Positions 14,526-22,064 are shown, counted from the stretch's first letter. The stretch: 22,931 nt of DNA from an uncultured Lautropia sp. (GCA_938046755.1 CALIXC010000017.1:1-22931), one strand, 5' to 3'. A program made the numbers and translations. Notes: generated by a model not told the origin, from the letters alone.

Positions 14526-15347
14526 ATGTTTCTTTCTCGCTTCAAGAAGTTCGTGCTGGGGCTGATGGCCCTGGCCACCATCGGTCTGGCATCGTCCCAG
14601 GCCGTGGCTCAGACCGCCCGTAGTGACTACCTGCTCGGGCCGGGCGATGTGCTGCGCATCCAGGTCTTCCAGTCCCAGGATCTAACCGTCGAGGCCCGCA
14701 TCTCCGAAAGTGGCGTCATTTCCTTCCCGCTGCTGGGTGTGGTCAAGCTGGCCGGTCTGTCGCCGCAGCAGGCCGAAAACCTCATCGCCACCCGCCTGCG
14801 TGAGGGCCGCTTCCTGCAGAACCCGCAGGTCACCCTGAACGTGCTGCAGTTCCGCAGCCAGCAGGTCTCGGTGCTGGGCAACGTGGCCAACCCTGGCCGC
14901 TACCCGCTGGAGACCACCGGCATGCGCCTGTCCGAGATCCTCTCGGTGGCTGGCGGCGTCAACGAGACCGGCTCCAACAACGTGCTGCTCATGACCACCC
15001 GCAACGGCCGTCCGCAGCGTCTGGAAATCGACCTGGTCGAGATGTTCAGCACCGGCGACCTGAGCAAGGACGTGGTCCTGCAGGCTGGCGACACCATCTT
15101 CGTCAACAAGGCTCCCAACTACTACGTCTATGGCCAGGTCCAGCGTCCGGGCCAGTACGTGCTTGACCGTGGCATGACCGTGGCCCAGGCCGTTGCCAAG
15201 GGCGGTGGCCTCACCCTGCGCGGTACCGACCGTGGCATCCGTCTGCACCGTCGTGTGGGCGACCGCAACATCCAGGTGCTGGAGCCCAAGCTCGACGATC
15301 CGATCCGTCCGGACGACCTGATCTTCGTGCGCGAAAGCATCTTCTGA
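14526..15347 (+). CDS. epsE: Polysaccharide export outer-membrane protein (EpsE/Wza-like)
   Basis: 273 residues from the ATG at 14526, with AGGA about 9 nt upstream; a longer in-frame start at 14454 would bury the signal peptide. Signal peptide residues 1-29 end in QAVAQ. A Poly_export domain spans about 34-105 (YLLGPGDVLRIQVFQ; GVISFPLLGVVKLAGLS). Two SLBB domains follow, near 113-150 (VSVLGNVANPGRYPL) and 199-235 (YYVYGQVQRPGQYVL). The C-terminus keeps the DDPIRPDDLIFVRESIF pattern. The family forms the periplasm-to-outside channel of Wzx/Wzy-type EPS systems. Unlike Wza there is no lipobox cysteine at the signal-peptide end, and no chain-length regulator or tyrosine kinase gene follows. 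The symbol reflects the EpsE subgroup and is a family-level assignment. Confidence 0.92.
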   Translation: MFLSRFKKFVLGLMALATIGLASSQAVAQTARSDYLLGPGDVLRIQVFQSQDLTVEARISESGVISFPLLGVVKLAGLSPQQAENLIATRLREGRFLQNPQVTLNVLQFRSQQVSVLGNVANPGRYPLETTGMRLSEILSVAGGVNETGSNNVLLMTTRNGRPQRLEIDLVEMFSTGDLSKDVVLQAGDTIFVNKAPNYYVYGQVQRPGQYVLDRGMTVAQAVAKGGGLTLRGTDRGIRLHRRVGDRNIQVLEPKLDDPIRPDDLIFVRESIF

Positions 15348-15701
15348 TCGGCCTTCGGTCCGTTCCCTCCCGATGCCGGTCATACTGGTCGGCATCCTGA
15401 AAACGGCGCCTCCAGGCGTCGTTTTCTTTTTCGCCCTTACATCTCTTTCCGTTCTTGCATCGCATAACCAGACTGCTCTCACGATCTCGGAATCAGAACA
15501 TTTGCCGTGTTTTCCCGACGAATGGCGTCTTTCATTCCCCGGAAGAGGCCAAATGCCAAGTCTGTCGTCGACGGCTCTCCGGACAGTGTGGTACGTTGCA
15601 GGCATTGTGGTCAGAGCCCCCGGGGCCTGGCCGCCGCTCACACCAGAAACCTCCGCGTCTGGTCGTGACCTTCGCTGGTCTTTCTCCTCTCCTTCATCAC
15701 C
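15348..15701. other. Intergenic region between EPS export and sugar-modification genes
   Basis: This 354-bp gap opens with a strong terminator (15400-15431). The remaining 270 bp show no convincing gene; an open plus frame here simply runs out of frame into the next gene. A promoter for the methyltransferase must lie here, but no clear -35/-10 pair stands out. Confidence 0.5.
15400..15431 (+). terminator. Rho-independent terminator after epsE
   Basis: An 11-bp stem with one G-U pair (15400-15410 with 15415-15425) and a 4-nt loop runs into TTTTCTTTTT at 15422-15431. A second inverted repeat, GATGCCG/CGGCATC, lies just before it. Confidence 0.9.
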
Positions 15702-16994
15702 ATGTCTGCAACCCAAACCTCTTCCGTTGCCGATCGCAAGGATCTGGCCGCCCTGGCTGCCACCCACGCCAAGTGCCGCTTCTGTGGTACCCAGCTACGT
15801 CACACTGTGGCCAATCTGGGCATGTCGCCCATGGCCAATGCCATCCGCAAGCCGGAAGACCTCAACAAGATGGAGCCGTTCTTCCCGCTGCATGCATACG
15901 TCTGCAGCAACTGCTTCCTGGTGCAGCTGGAGGAGTTCCAGAGCGGCGAGGCCATCTTCTCGGACTACGCCTACTTTTCGTCTTACGTGCAGGCCATGCT
16001 GGACCACGGCAAGCGCTACGCCGACGACATGACCGAGCGCTTCAAGCTGGGGCCGAACAGCAAGGTGGTGGAGATCGCCGCCAACGACGGTTACCTGCTG
16101 CGCTGGTTCCTGCCCAAGGGCGTGCCCGTGCTGGGCGTGGAGCCCGCCGCCAACGTGGCCGAGGAAGGGCGCAAGTTGGGCATTCCCATGGAGGTGATGT
16201 TCTTCGGCCGTGAAAGCGCCCGCAAGCTGCGCGACATGGGCCATGCCGCCGACCTGATGGCCGCCAACAACGTGGTGGCCCACGTGCCCGACCTCAACGA
16301 TTTCGTGGCGGGCTTCTCCATCCTGCTCAAGCCGCAGGGCGTGGCCACCTTCGAGTTCCACCACGTGCTGAACCTGCTGCAAAAGAACCAGTTCGACAAC
16401 ATCTACCACGAGCACTTCTGCTACCACTCCTTCCTCACCTTCAGCCGCATCCTGGCCCACCACGGCCTGTCGGTCTTCGATGTGGAAGAGATCCCCAACC
16501 ACGGCGGCTCGCTGCGGGTGTACTGCCAGCCTGCCAAGACCGGCAACCAGCCCGTCAGCCCGCGTGTGGCCGAGATGGAGGCCCGCGAGCGTGCCGCCGG
16601 CCTGGACACGCTGGAGCCGTACCTGGCCCTGGAAGAGCGCATCCGCGCCAGCAAGCGCAGCTTGCTGCGCTTCGTGCTGGATGCCCACCAGCAGGGCAAG
16701 CGCATCGCCGCCTACGGTGCGCCCGCCAAGGCCGCCACGCTGCTCAACTACGCCGGCGTGCGTTCCGACTACATCGAGTACACGGTCGACCGCAACCCGC
16801 ACAAGCAGAACCACTTCCTACCGGGCACCCAGATTCCCATCTACGGCCCCGAGCGCATCCTCGAGACCAAGCCCGACTACCTGGTCATCCTGGCCTGGAA
16901 CCTGAAGGACGAGGTGATGAAGCAGATGAGCGCCATCCGCGAATGGGGCGGCCGCTTCGTCATCCTGGTGCCCGAAGTCCAGATCTACGACTGA
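15702..16994 (+). CDS. SAM-dependent sugar C-methyltransferase (NovU/TylCIII/TcaB9 type)
   Basis: 430 residues with the three-part layout of nucleotide-sugar C-methyltransferases. The N-terminal zinc-binding domain has C25-x2-C28 and C68-x2-C71. The central SAM-binding fold has VVEIAANDGYLL (122-133) and the catalytic-region motifs DYAYFSSY (88-95), VVAHVPDL (H194) and YHEH (Y235, E237, H238); these line up with the residues described for TcaB9. The C-terminal domain contains YGAPAKAATLLNY (about 337) and VDRNPHKQ. The known chemistry is C-3 methylation of a 4-keto-2,6- or 6-deoxy nucleotide sugar, giving a branched-chain sugar. Here the substrate is unknown; the CDP-glucose-forming RfbF in the same region makes a CDP-sugar possible, though relatives mostly use dTDP-sugars. 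It is the first gene of a plus-strand run of three. Confidence 0.9.
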   Translation: MSATQTSSVADRKDLAALAATHAKCRFCGTQLRHTVANLGMSPMANAIRKPEDLNKMEPFFPLHAYVCSNCFLVQLEEFQSGEAIFSDYAYFSSYVQAMLDHGKRYADDMTERFKLGPNSKVVEIAANDGYLLRWFLPKGVPVLGVEPAANVAEEGRKLGIPMEVMFFGRESARKLRDMGHAADLMAANNVVAHVPDLNDFVAGFSILLKPQGVATFEFHHVLNLLQKNQFDNIYHEHFCYHSFLTFSRILAHHGLSVFDVEEIPNHGGSLRVYCQPAKTGNQPVSPRVAEMEARERAAGLDTLEPYLALEERIRASKRSLLRFVLDAHQQGKRIAAYGAPAKAATLLNYAGVRSDYIEYTVDRNPHKQNHFLPGTQIPIYGPERILETKPDYLVILAWNLKDEVMKQMSAIREWGGRFVILVPEVQIYD

Positions 16995-17017
16995 CCGTCG
17001 GCAGGGCAGACCATGCA

Positions 17018-17042
17018 AAGGCCTGCCCGCCACCCGGGCCTT
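17018..17042 (+). terminator. Weak hairpin between methyltransferase and DUF4910 genes
   Basis: A 6-bp arm pair AAGGCC (17018-17023) and GGCCTT (17037-17042), with additional G-C pairing inside, is followed by only a pyrimidine-rich CCGTCTCC. It could be an attenuator; read-through into the next gene 34 bp further on is likely. Confidence 0.3.
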
Positions 17043-17075
17043 CCGTCTCCTTCCCAGATCCATATCCTCGTCACC

Positions 17076-18410
17076 ATGACCCAAGCCATCGTCGTCGAAT
17101 CGGCCGCTGTCCTGGCCCGCCAGGCCGAAGGGCAAGGCGCTGCCATGCACGCCTTCTGCACGCAGCTCTACCCCATGCTGCGCAGCATCACCGGGCAGGG
17201 CGTGCGTGACACGCTGGCCGCCATTGGTCAGCACATCCCGCTCACCGTGACCGAAGTGCCCACCGGCACCAAGATCTTCGACTGGGAAGTGCCGGCCGAG
17301 TGGCAGGTGCGGGGTGCCTGGATCAAGGGGCCGGACGGGAAGAAGATCGTCGACATCGCCGAGCACAACCTGCATCTGGTCAACTACAGCGCCCCGTTCC
17401 GGGGCACGCTGTCGCTGGAAGAGCTGCGCCCGCACCTCTTCTCGCTGCCCGACCGGCCGGACTGGATTCCCTACCGTACGCAGTACTTCAAGCGGGACTG
17501 GGGCTTCTGCCTGACCGACCGCCAGCTGCAATCGCTCCAGCCGGGCAACTACGAAGTGTGCGTGGACACCGACCTGGTGCAGGGTTCGCTCACCTTCGGG
17601 GAATGCGTGCTGCCCGGCGAGAGCGCCGAGGAAGTGCTCGTCTCCACCCACGTCTGCCACCCCTCGCTGGCTAACGACAACCTGTCGGGCATCTCCACCG
17701 CCACCTGGCTGGCGAAGACGCTGGCAGCACTGCCCAAGCGCCGCTACACCTATCGCTTCGTGTTCATTCCGGCCACCATCGGCGCCATTGCCTGGCTGTC
17801 GCAGCGGCAGGACGTCACGAAGCGTGTGGCGCATGGCGTGGTCATCTCCGGCGTGGGCGATGCCGGTGACTACCACTACAAGCGCAGTCGCCGGGGCGAT
17901 GCCGAGATCGACCGCATCATGGTGCTGGTGCTGGCCGAAAGTGGCGAACGGCACCACCTGCTGCCCTTCATGCCCTATGGCTACGACGAGCGACAGTTTT
18001 GCTCGCCCGGTTTCAACCTGCCCATGGGGTGCTTTTCGCGTTCCACCTACGGCAGCTACCCGCAATACCACACCTCGGCCGACAACCTGGACTTCATCCG
18101 GCCAGAGCACCTGGAGCGCTCGCTGGGCCTGCTGCTCTCGGCGCTCGGCATCGTCGAGCGCAACCTCAGCTTCAACAACCTCAGCCCCTTCGGTGAGCCC
18201 CAGCTGGGCCGACGTGGCCTGTACTCGCTCATCGGTGGTCACAACGAGGGGCAGAAGCTGCAGCTGGCGCTTCTGTGGGTGCTGAACCAGTCCGATGGCA
18301 GCAAGAGCCTCCTGGACATTGCCGAGGCAGCCGGGCTGCCCTTCGATCTGGTCCATCAGGCCGCCGAGGCGCTTCTGCATAACCAGCTGCTGGAAGTCGT
18401 TGTAAGGTAG
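17076..18410 (+). CDS. DUF4910/DUF2172 M28-like aminopeptidase-type protein
   Basis: 444 residues from the ATG at 17076; an upstream in-frame ATG at 17013 would overlap the hairpin and adds a non-conserved tail. The family signatures are present in order: KIFDWEVPAEW (about 66-76), IVDIAEHNLHLVNYSAPFRG, STHVCHPSLANDNLSG (H192, H195, D201), YGYDERQFCSPGFNLPMG (E305) and YPQYHTSADNLDFI (H332). The histidine and acid residues match a zinc-peptidase M28-like site. The last 70 or so residues form a predicted winged helix (SLLDIAEAAGLPFDLVHQAAEALLHNQLL). The family is common in polysaccharide clusters, but its substrate is not established. It sits 81 bp after the methyltransferase and 87 bp before the aminotransferase, so it probably shares their transcript. 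A role in trimming or transferring an amino-acid substituent on a sugar is speculation. Confidence 0.88.
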   Translation: MTQAIVVESAAVLARQAEGQGAAMHAFCTQLYPMLRSITGQGVRDTLAAIGQHIPLTVTEVPTGTKIFDWEVPAEWQVRGAWIKGPDGKKIVDIAEHNLHLVNYSAPFRGTLSLEELRPHLFSLPDRPDWIPYRTQYFKRDWGFCLTDRQLQSLQPGNYEVCVDTDLVQGSLTFGECVLPGESAEEVLVSTHVCHPSLANDNLSGISTATWLAKTLAALPKRRYTYRFVFIPATIGAIAWLSQRQDVTKRVAHGVVISGVGDAGDYHYKRSRRGDAEIDRIMVLVLAESGERHHLLPFMPYGYDERQFCSPGFNLPMGCFSRSTYGSYPQYHTSADNLDFIRPEHLERSLGLLLSALGIVERNLSFNNLSPFGEPQLGRRGLYSLIGGHNEGQKLQLALLWVLNQSDGSKSLLDIAEAAGLPFDLVHQAAEALLHNQLLEVVVR

Positions 18411-18497
18411 CCGCAGATCTCGTTGTTTCGTTGCAGTCGATGCCGTAACGTTCAGAATACGCTCCGACTCTCCTATCACCTCGTCGGTCGACATCCC

Positions 18498-19853
18498 ATG
18501 AACAGCACCCAGAAGCCGAACGTTCCCGGCATGGTGGAACGCACCTGCTTCGACAAGTCCGCAGCCCTGCGCCAGAAGGTCCACGACACTATTCCTGGCG
18601 GCGCACACACCTACGCCAAGGGCGATGACCAGTATCCCGAGCGCTCACCCGGCTTCATCGAGCGCGGCAAGGGCTGCCACATCTGGGACGTGGACGGCAA
18701 CGAATTCATCGAATACGGCATGGGCCTGCGCGCCGTTACCCTCGGCCACGCCTATCCGTCCGTCATCGAGGCTGCCTACCGGCAGATGCAGCTGGGCAAC
18801 AACTTCAACCGCCCGGCCCCCATCGAGCTGGAATGCGCCCAGATGTTGCAGTCACTGGTGCCCAGCGCCGAGATGGTCAAGTTCGCCAAGGACGGCTCCA
18901 CGGTGCTGACCGCCGCGCTGAAGCTGGCCCGCGCTTACACCGGCCGTGACCTGGTGGCTATCTGCAGCAACAGCCCCTTCTTCTCGTACAACGACTGGTT
19001 CATCGGTACCACCGCCATGGACGGCGGCGTCTCGCGCGTGGAAGTGGAGCTCACCGTCAAGTTCAACTACAACGACATCGACAGCCTGCAGAAGCTCTTC
19101 GACCAGTACCCGGGGCGCATCGCCATGGTGCTGCTGGAGCCCGCCCGCACCGAAGAACCCAAGGACGGCTTCCTGCAGAAGGTCATCGACTTGGCGCACC
19201 GCAACGGTGCCCTGGTCACGCTGGACGAGACCATTAGCGGTTTCCGCTTCCACCAGGGCGGTGCACAGACGTTGTATGGCGTCACGCCCGACCTGTCGTG
19301 CTTCGGCAAGGCGCTGGCCAACGGCTTCTCGCTGTCGGCGCTCACCGGCAAGCGTGAAGTGATGGAACTGGGCGGCCTTTTCCACGACAAGGCGCGCGTC
19401 TTCCTGCTGTCCACCACCCACGGCGCCGAAGGTCCCAGCCTGGCTGCCGCCATCGAAACCATGCGCATCTATCGCGACGAGCCGGTCATCGAGCACCTCT
19501 ACCACGTGGGCGAGCGCCTGCGCACCGGCATCGAGCAGGTCACGGCGGATCTGGGCGTCAGCGAATACCTGTCGGTGGCCGGCCGGGGATGCAACCTGCT
19601 GTATTCCACACACGACCACGAGCACAAGCCCTCGCAGCCGTTCCGCACCCTGTTCATGCAGGAACTCATCCGCTGGGGCGTGCTGGCTCCCAGCTTCATC
19701 GTCAGCTACTCGCACAGCGAGGCCGACATCGACTACACCATCGAGGCCTTCAGCCGGGCCGCCAAGGTCTACAAGAAGGCCCTGGAAGCCGGCAGCACTG
19801 ATGGCCTGCTCATCGGCGCACCCACCAAGGTGGTCTACCGCCGCTATAACTGA
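18498..19853 (+). CDS. Class III PLP aminotransferase, glutamate-1-semialdehyde aminomutase-like
   Basis: 451 residues from the ATG at 18498 (MNSTQKPNVPG); the frame is open further upstream but without a better start. Fold-type I features are clear: IPGGAHTYAKG (about 32-42), WDVDGNEFIEYGMGLRAVTLGHAYP, FAKDGSTVLTAALKLARAYTGRD (129-151), the PLP-ring Asp in TLDETISGFRF (D243) and the Schiff-base Lys in CFGKALANGFSLSAL (K271). It resembles HemL, but the usual SGTEA is replaced by GSTVLTA and the C-terminus is longer. Together with the glycan context this points away from heme synthesis and toward amination of a sugar or of a small side-chain precursor. Enzymes of this subgroup occur in surface-polysaccharide clusters; the true substrate is unknown. 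It ends before two hairpins and a bidirectional terminator. Confidence 0.88.
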   Translation: MNSTQKPNVPGMVERTCFDKSAALRQKVHDTIPGGAHTYAKGDDQYPERSPGFIERGKGCHIWDVDGNEFIEYGMGLRAVTLGHAYPSVIEAAYRQMQLGNNFNRPAPIELECAQMLQSLVPSAEMVKFAKDGSTVLTAALKLARAYTGRDLVAICSNSPFFSYNDWFIGTTAMDGGVSRVEVELTVKFNYNDIDSLQKLFDQYPGRIAMVLLEPARTEEPKDGFLQKVIDLAHRNGALVTLDETISGFRFHQGGAQTLYGVTPDLSCFGKALANGFSLSALTGKREVMELGGLFHDKARVFLLSTTHGAEGPSLAAAIETMRIYRDEPVIEHLYHVGERLRTGIEQVTADLGVSEYLSVAGRGCNLLYSTHDHEHKPSQPFRTLFMQELIRWGVLAPSFIVSYSHSEADIDYTIEAFSRAAKVYKKALEAGSTDGLLIGAPTKVVYRRYN

Positions 19854-19863
19854 TGTCCGTGCC

Positions 19864-19887
19864 CATGCGTCATCCAGATGACGCATG
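19864..19887. repeat. 10-bp inverted repeat hairpin after the aminotransferase gene
   Basis: CATGCGTCAT (19864-19873) and ATGACGCATG (19878-19887) around CCAG form a perfect hairpin 10 bp past the stop. It precedes the stronger terminator at 19896 and has an A-run, not a U-run, on the plus side. Confidence 0.7.
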
Positions 19888-19895
19888 AAAAACAG

Positions 19896-19934
19896 AAGGC
19901 CCGGCCTGCCATGCAGTACCGGGCCTTTCGTTTT
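19896..19934. terminator. Bidirectional terminator between convergent genes
   Basis: A 9-bp stem (19896-19904 with 19919-19927) is followed on the plus strand by TCGTTTT (19928-19934). On the minus strand it is followed by CTGTTTTT. It serves both the aminotransferase (plus) and the dioxygenase (minus). Confidence 0.87.
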
Positions 19935-19953
19935 CAGGCTTGCAGGCAGGTGT

Positions 19954-19992
19954 GGCCTGACGGCCTGCCGACAACCTGCGGGCCGTCAGGCC
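19954..19992. repeat. 12-bp inverted repeat overlapping the dioxygenase stop codon
   Basis: GGCCTGACGGCC (19954-19965) and GGCCGTCAGGCC (19981-19992) are perfectly complementary around a 15-nt spacer. The right arm includes the last codons and the TGA (19986-19988) of the minus-strand dioxygenase gene. No U-tract follows. Confidence 0.85.
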
Positions 19993-20873
19993 GAGGCTGG
20001 CTCCAGGTACATCTTCTGGATATCCGGCGGCAGATGCTCCAGCGTGGTGCCCTGCAGGTAGTCGTTGATCGGCGAGCCCGTGCAGCGCGAATCCACGTTG
20101 GGTGCACCGTCACGCGCACGCAGATCCTTGCGGTTCACCACCCGGAAATCGATCGAGAAGCGCGTCTCGCCCGTCTGGTTCGGAATGGACGAATGCAGGT
20201 GCGCCGCGGCAAACAGCAGCATGCCGCCCGGCGGCGTCACCACCGTCACGTTCGGCTCCAGCTTGATGTCTTCCTGTAGCTTGGGCTGCGGCCGCGTGTC
20301 CTTGTTCACGTGCGTGACCGCATTGAAGCGCTGCGTGGCGTTCCATTCCTGGTAGTTGTAGATCTCGGAGTTGTTCGGCGTTTCGCGCGCGAACCACTCC
20401 GGATGGAAGGTCATGGCGTTGCCACCGTTCACCTCGACGATCGGAATCCACCAGTTGATCTGGCACATCGGTGCTGAATACCACGTGTCGCGGTGCGCAT
20501 GGAAAGCATAGGCAATGCCGCTGGTAAGGTAATTGTGGCTGGTGGGCGTGCGCATGCGCGGCACGTCGAAATAGGTCTCTTCCAGATCACAGCCGATGTA
20601 CTCCATCATCTTCGGGATGATGCGCTTGCACTCGGGATGATGAATGAAGGCCGGCTTGAGCTTCGAGAGGATCTCGGCAAATTTCTCCACCGGATAGTGA
20701 TCCTGCGCCGTGCGCGGATCCAGCCCGGGAAAGGCCTCGGCAATCAGCTTGCGGGCCAGCTCGATCAGCGCCAGCGAATGCTCGTTGGCGGAATACACGA
20801 ACAGGTCGCCGTCGTAGATCATCTTGCGGCGGCTGTCGTCGTCGATCTTCCGGTCAAAGTAGATAGTGGTCAT
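19986..20873 (-). CDS. Fe(II)/2-oxoglutarate-dependent dioxygenase, PhyH-like
   Basis: 295 residues from the ATG at 20873, with GGAA 8-11 nt upstream; an earlier in-frame ATG at 20900 lacks a ribosome site. The double-stranded beta-helix signature is readable: the metal ligands H127-x-D129 in FHAHRDTWYSAP, a distal His (H225 or H227) in FAAAHLHSSIPNQTGETRFS, and R238 as the likely 2-oxoglutarate carboxylate ligand. INWWIPIVEVNGGNAMTFHP between them is typical of small-molecule hydroxylases of the phytanoyl-CoA dioxygenase group. Reaction class: oxidation or hydroxylation with O2 and 2-oxoglutarate. There is no signal peptide or membrane segment, so it is cytoplasmic. It is convergent with the aminotransferase and downstream of rfbF, so a glycan precursor or its amino substituent is a plausible substrate (inference). 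Confidence 0.87.
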   Translation of the reverse strand: MTTIYFDRKIDDDSRRKMIYDGDLFVYSANEHSLALIELARKLIAEAFPGLDPRTAQDHYPVEKFAEILSKLKPAFIHHPECKRIIPKMMEYIGCDLEETYFDVPRMRTPTSHNYLTSGIAYAFHAHRDTWYSAPMCQINWWIPIVEVNGGNAMTFHPEWFARETPNNSEIYNYQEWNATQRFNAVTHVNKDTRPQPKLQEDIKLEPNVTVVTPPGGMLLFAAAHLHSSIPNQTGETRFSIDFRVVNRKDLRARDGAPNVDSRCTGSPINDYLQGTTLEHLPPDIQKMYLEPASA

Positions 20874-21120
20874 GAGGGCATTCCGTTGCAATTCACACAA
20901 TGCCCAAATTCTATTCTTGACGTCCTTGGTATTATTTGTTACTTCATGTACAGCCCTGTCAATAGCAAAGCAATACTTGAATATTTACTGCTAACCTATT
21001 GATGAAAAAGCGTCTATCCGTGCTGTCAGCCTTGCATCAGCATGGACAGCCGATGTCCGTGAGTGCAAACGGGTATCAAACTGGAAACTTTCGGCAGGGC
21101 AGTGGAGCATCCTGCCAAAG
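20874..21120. promoter_or_regulatory. AT-rich upstream region of the dioxygenase gene
   Basis: The 20881-21010 stretch is markedly AT-richer than anything else in the window. On the minus strand a perfect TTGACA lies at 20957-20962; the nearest good -10-like AATAAT (20931-20936) is 20 bp away, and weaker hexamers exist at 17-18 bp. A TAGAAT lies at 20910-20915. It probably holds the dioxygenase promoter, separate from rfbF, whose terminator lies just upstream. Confidence 0.4.
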
Positions 21121-21142
21121 AAAAAGGGCGGTATGCCCGCCC
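21121..21142 (-). terminator. Rho-independent terminator of rfbF
   Basis: On the minus strand a GGGCGG/CCGCCC stem (21137-21142 with 21126-21131) and a 5-nt loop are followed by five U residues (A-run 21121-21125). Weaker A-U pairing extends the stem. It is 30 bp past the stop. Confidence 0.88.
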
Positions 21143-21172
21143 CTTTCTCTCACGCAACGGCAGCCCGGCTGC

Positions 21173-21946
21173 TTACCAGGACTTCCAGGGCGCCTTGCCC
21201 GAAGTCCACAGCTCTTCCAGCACGTGCTTGTCGCGCAGCGTGTCCATCGGCTGCCAGAAGCCAGTGTGACGCCAGGCGTGTAGCTGGCCATCGGCAGACA
21301 GCGAACGCATCGGCTCCTGCTCGAACACCGAATCGTCACCGTCGATGCGGTCCAGCACCTTGCGGTCCAGCACGAAGAAGCCACCGTTGATCCAGGCGCC
21401 GTCGCCCTGCGGCTTTTCCATAAACGCATCGATCAGCGTCTGGTCGGCCTGCAGGCTGAACGCGCCGAAGCGGCCCGGGGGCTGCACGGCCGTCACCGTG
21501 GCTTCCTTGCCATGCTTACGGTGGAACTCGATGGTGGCGGTGATGTCGACGTTGCTCACCCCGTCACCATACGTGCAAAGGAAGGTGTCGCCCTTCACAT
21601 ACTTGGCAGCCCGCTTGATGCGGCCACCCGTCATCGAATCCTGACCCGTCTCAACCAGCGTCACCGACCACGGCTCGGACTCGTTGCGGTGGATCTGCAT
21701 CTCGTTCGTGCCCAGATTGAACGTGACGTCCGCACGCGAGATGGCGTATTCGTGGAAATACTGTTTGATGACGTGGCTCTTGTAGCCACAGCAGATCACG
21801 AAGTCATTGATGCCGTGCGAGGCATAGATCTTCATGATGTGCCAGAGAATGGGCTGCCCGCCGATCTCGACCATCGGCTTGGGGCGTACCGCGCTTTCTT
21901 CGCTGATCCGGGTGCCGAAGCCGCCGGCAAGAATGACCGCTTGCAT
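21173..21946 (-). CDS. rfbF: Glucose-1-phosphate cytidylyltransferase
   Basis: 257 residues, the same length as Salmonella RfbF, from the ATG at 21946 with GAGGA about 11 nt upstream; the frame extends to 21976 but the family start is MQAVILAGGFGTR. Nucleotidyltransferase motifs: LAGGFGTRISEE (6-17), RPKPMVEIGGQPILWHIM (K23), CGYKSHVIKQYF, TYGDGVSNVD (metal-binding Asp), PPGRFGAF, EKPQGDGAWINGGFFVLD and HTGFWQPMDTLRDK. It makes CDP-glucose from CTP and glucose 1-phosphate, the entry to CDP-linked 3,6-dideoxy and branched sugars. The next enzymes of that route (CDP-glucose 4,6-dehydratase RfbG, dehydrase RfbH) are not in the window. It lies 118 bp downstream of ftsY on the same strand and has its own terminator. 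Confidence 0.96.
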   Translation of the reverse strand: MQAVILAGGFGTRISEESAVRPKPMVEIGGQPILWHIMKIYASHGINDFVICCGYKSHVIKQYFHEYAISRADVTFNLGTNEMQIHRNESEPWSVTLVETGQDSMTGGRIKRAAKYVKGDTFLCTYGDGVSNVDITATIEFHRKHGKEATVTAVQPPGRFGAFSLQADQTLIDAFMEKPQGDGAWINGGFFVLDRKVLDRIDGDDSVFEQEPMRSLSADGQLHAWRHTGFWQPMDTLRDKHVLEELWTSGKAPWKSW

Positions 21947-22064
21947 GGTGAGCGTAGTCCTCGTTTGTCGATGCAAGCGAAATGGTCGCCTGTCACCGCG
22001 AGGGCGTCAACCAAAAGCGACACACTTCCGCCGGAATGCAGCCAGAAAGCGATGAAATGCGTAC

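Noticed and set aside
15373..16032. Plus-strand frame starting in the gap after epsE
   Set aside because: It runs out of frame into the methyltransferase and turns into low-complexity Ser/Arg sequence. No homology is visible.
18498..19853. Annotation as heme-pathway hemL
   Set aside because: The motif differences and glycan neighbours argue for a HemL-like enzyme of other function. The name would overstate what is known.
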